DNA from: Lachnospira sp900551945
Lineage (GTDB): Bacteria; Bacillota; Clostridia; Lachnospirales; Lachnospiraceae
Length of the DNA stretch: 32,050 nt
NCBI GenBank assembly: GCA_048380335.1
Contig: DBFCCI010000059.1
Location: 1-32,050, forward strand
Direction: 5' to 3'
The position numbers were made by a program, and so were the translations under genes. Shown piece after piece: positions 29,830-32,050 of this stretch. How positions within the stretch are numbered: position 1 is the first letter of the stretch; every line of letters begins with the position of its first letter. A model generated the notes under the pieces. That model did not search any database, was not told where the DNA came from, and saw only the letters and a list, made by a program, of their open reading frames with translations.

Positions 29830-31156
29830 CTCAATTGAATTTGTAGAGAAAAATCACATGGAAATACCATGGCACGACTACACTGGCAATGACAGCCATG
29901 TAATAATTACACAAGCAAGTCTAATTGAAAAAGCTTCTGTTATTGGCAGAGTAGGACTCATTATGCTTTCCTGTGGAACTGGTGCATGGCGAGTTCGTAC
30001 ATCAATGAACCGACTTTCAAAAGAATTAGGAGTAACTTGTAATGTAGATGTTGGATTAATGTCTATACACTTTAACTGTTTTGACGGAAATAACAGTGTT
30101 TCACAGTCACTCTGTATTGCCAACACTGGAGTCAACACTTCAAAGCTATATAGAATGGAACAATTTGTTGATAATTTTCCAAAAGAAGAAATACTTTTAA
30201 CGGGTGAAGAAATCCACAAAAGACTTGATGAAATAGAACAAATTCATGGTCTTTACTCTCCTATAAAATTAGGATTTGCTGCTGCAATTGCCTGTTGTGC
30301 ATTTACCTTTCTTTTAGGCGGTGGAATAGTTGAAATGCTACTTGCCTTTATTGCCGCTGGAATAGGCAATTTTATCCGTACAAAACTTATTAAACACCAT
30401 TTTACACTGTTTCTAAATATTGCAGCTTCTATTTCTATAGCCTGCCTTGTGTATGCTATTTGTTTAAAAATAGCAGAAATAGTATTTCATGTATCAGCTA
30501 TTCATGAAGCGGGATATATTTGTTCAATTCTTTTTATAATACCAGGCTTTCCATTTATTACAAGTGGAATTGACCTTGCAAAACTAGACTTACGTTCAGG
30601 AATTGAAAGACTTACATACTCAATAATCATTGTATTAGCTGGCACTACAGTTGCATGGATTATGGCATTAATACTTCATTTTCAACCACATGACTTTGCT
30701 ACTATCAATATGAATGTTATGTTACACCTTATTTTAAGATTAATTGCAAGCTTTTTTGGAGTGTTAGGCTTCTCTATTATGTTTAATAGTTCTTTGCAAA
30801 TTGCTTCTACTGCTGCATTAATTGGTAGCATTGCTAATACTTTACGATTAGAATTAATTGATTTTACATTAATGCCACCTGCTGCCGCTGCTTTTATAGG
30901 AGCTTTAACTGCTGGACTTTTAGCTTCTTTTATTAAGAAAAATAATGGTTATCCACGAATATCTCTTACAGTTCCTTCCATAGTTATTATGGTTCCAGGA
31001 CTTTACTTATATCGTGCAATATATAACTTTGGAATTATGTCATTGACTGATGCAGTATCGTGGTTTGCATCAGCTATTATGATTATATTAGTTCTTCCAT
31101 TAGGACTTATTTTTGCAAGAATAATTACTGACCGTACATTTAGATATTGTACATAA
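29816..31156 (+). CDS. Threonine/serine exporter family protein (ThrE), both halves fused
   Basis: A 446-residue inner membrane protein. The N-terminal cytoplasmic domain (about 30-160) contains ASVIGRVGLIMLSCGTGAWR and VRTSMNRLSKELGV, typical of the DUF1212/ThrE catalytic-like domain. About ten membrane segments follow, the last five forming the second ThrE unit (VMLHLILRLIASFFGVLGFS, SLTVPSIVIMVPGLYLYRAI). It would export threonine or serine, using the proton gradient as in corynebacterial ThrE; the substrate is inferred. GAGGCG lies before ATG 29816, inside the end of the upstream gene. The gene ends 32 bases before a strong terminator. Confidence 0.88.
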   Translation: MNNTNSIEFVEKNHMEIPWHDYTGNDSHVIITQASLIEKASVIGRVGLIMLSCGTGAWRVRTSMNRLSKELGVTCNVDVGLMSIHFNCFDGNNSVSQSLCIANTGVNTSKLYRMEQFVDNFPKEEILLTGEEIHKRLDEIEQIHGLYSPIKLGFAAAIACCAFTFLLGGGIVEMLLAFIAAGIGNFIRTKLIKHHFTLFLNIAASISIACLVYAICLKIAEIVFHVSAIHEAGYICSILFIIPGFPFITSGIDLAKLDLRSGIERLTYSIIIVLAGTTVAWIMALILHFQPHDFATINMNVMLHLILRLIASFFGVLGFSIMFNSSLQIASTAALIGSIANTLRLELIDFTLMPPAAAAFIGALTAGLLASFIKKNNGYPRISLTVPSIVIMVPGLYLYRAIYNFGIMSLTDAVSWFASAIMIILVLPLGLIFARIITDRTFRYCT

Positions 31157-31188
31157 TATATTTATAATTTAGTTTTATATTAAACATG

Positions 31189-31260
31189 AAAACTGGTATT
31201 GTATTTTATAATATATGATAAATCTTTCATTAATTAATTATAAAATTCAACACCAGTTTT
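31189..31260 (+). terminator. Terminator of the ThrE operon
   Basis: Left arm 31189-31212 (AAAACTGGTATTG...) and right arm 31237-31260 match at 22 of 24 positions, with T-rich sequence after. It may also serve the minus-strand LysR remnant. No gene is seen in 31261-31368. Confidence 0.75.
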
Positions 31261-31368
31261 TATATATTTCTATTAATAATAAACTCTTATCAAATAAATA
31301 TTGCCAATCTACTTGATATTATCAAAATACAATTTGTGCATAAATATATTTATAATAATTTAAGTTAA

Positions 31369-31920
31369 TTACTTTATATATTTTCTAACAGAATTGATAA
31401 ATTCACTAACAGCAGGCGATAATATTTGGTTCTTTCTCCATACAAGTACACATCCTGTTTCAATCGTTGGCTCTAGTGGAATAAACTTAAGGCCATTATA
31501 CGTTGCTCCAACATCAAAACACATCACTGAACCTAAATTATTTTGTGCAAGAATAGCTGCATTATTTAATAGATTATATGTAGCAACAACCTTAAGTTGT
31601 TTATAATAATTCCCAAACCAACTCTCAATTTCATTTTTAACAATATCTCTTTTCACCATTATAATCGGAATATCCACAAGGTCTTTTGGAGTTACATAAG
31701 CTTTATCAGCTATAGGAGAATTAAGTTTTGTAAAAACTCCCCATTTCTCTTTATTATTTAGACGGATAAAATTATATTTTGAAATATCAACAGGTTCAGT
31801 AAGTATGCCAATATCTGCAAGCCCCTTTTCAAGTTGTTCCTTAATGTCATCAGCATTAGCAGTATAAATTTCAAACTGAACCATAGGATTATCCTTTTTA
31901 AAGCTTTCTCTGACTACTCT
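31369..31920 (-). pseudogene. LysR-type regulator, effector-binding half only (5' truncated)
   Basis: The frame encodes a type 2 periplasmic-binding-like effector domain of a LysR regulator: QFEIYTANADDIKEQLEKGL, ADIGILTEPVDISKY, IIMVKRDIVKNEIESWF and LVWRKNQILSPAVSEFINSV. Family-like residues (VVRESFKKDNP) run upstream of the first ATG (31884) to an in-frame TGA at 31921-31923. The winged-helix N-terminus, normally about 90 residues plus linker, is missing. The sequence beyond 31921 does not encode it in any frame I can follow, so the gene appears disrupted at about 31921. Translation from ATG 31884 (171 residues) is possible, with AAGGAT upstream, but the product could not bind DNA. Confidence 0.75.
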
Positions 31921-32050
31921 TCACAGCAAGCTGTGGAGGTTCTAACTGATGATATTTTGCAGTAATCGTACATCATTTTCAGACTTTGGATATACTGTCT
32001 TTCTATCAGAGCAGCGAACTTAACAATCAAGCAGTCCTACGACCACATTA
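31921..32050. other. Unassigned right-edge segment with different composition
   Basis: It is visibly richer in GC than the rest of the window, with no intact frame. A perfect CACAGC-AA-GCTGTG palindrome (31922-31935) sits exactly at the break of the LysR gene. This fits the end of an inserted element continuing past the window, but no known transposon end was recognised. Confidence 0.35.

Overview
The window is AT-rich, with compact Gram-positive style gene organisation, strong GGAGG-type ribosome binding sites and many intrinsic terminators. Its gene set (MATE exporter, two-domain threonine/serine exporter, NEAT/Shp heme surface proteins, a thioredoxin-reductase-like flavoprotein without NADPH motifs, carboxymuconolactone decarboxylase plus cupin pair, CmpB-type permease) points to an anaerobic member of Clostridia, most likely Lachnospiraceae. 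No rRNA, tRNA or CRISPR array was seen.

Layout. 1-139 is the right end of an IS200/IS605-type element: a decayed tnpB 3' end and its omegaRNA-like hairpin. 218-1111 is an RlmI-like methyltransferase, followed by a 245-base foldback. 1798-4560 (minus) holds a duplicated CmpB-type permease and an ECF sigma/anti-sigma pair, divergent from a MATE exporter (4770-6098). 6395-12115 (minus) is a five-gene heme-uptake operon: Shp-like surface protein, IsdE-like lipoprotein, permease, ATPase and a two-NEAT wall protein. Upstream of it lies a DtxR-like regulator (12537-13370). Next come eda, a NucA-like nuclease lipoprotein and an AI-2E family permease. 18233-21007 (minus) is a peroxide-defence cluster: OhrR-like MarR regulator, Cys-type Gpx, thioredoxin and an FFTR-like reductase. 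21190-25776 holds an MCP, a DUF2442 protein and a MalT/LuxR-type regulator. 26111-28735 holds a CMD domain protein, a cupin, a MerR regulator and a MetE-like methyltransferase. 29068-31156 (plus) is an unknown protein translationally coupled to a ThrE-type exporter. The right end is a LysR gene that lacks its DNA-binding half.

The most unusual signal is a family of interspersed intergenic repeats, with copies near 1664-1781, 6125-6312, 13562-13817, 16411-16573, 20258-20350 and 28990-29045. All six have the same orientation. Five lie just downstream of minus-strand genes. The better copies fold as three successive hairpins, the last followed on the minus strand by seven Ts. Paired bases in that stem change in a compensatory way between copies, which suggests a conserved RNA or terminator-like element rather than the small protein that two copies could encode.
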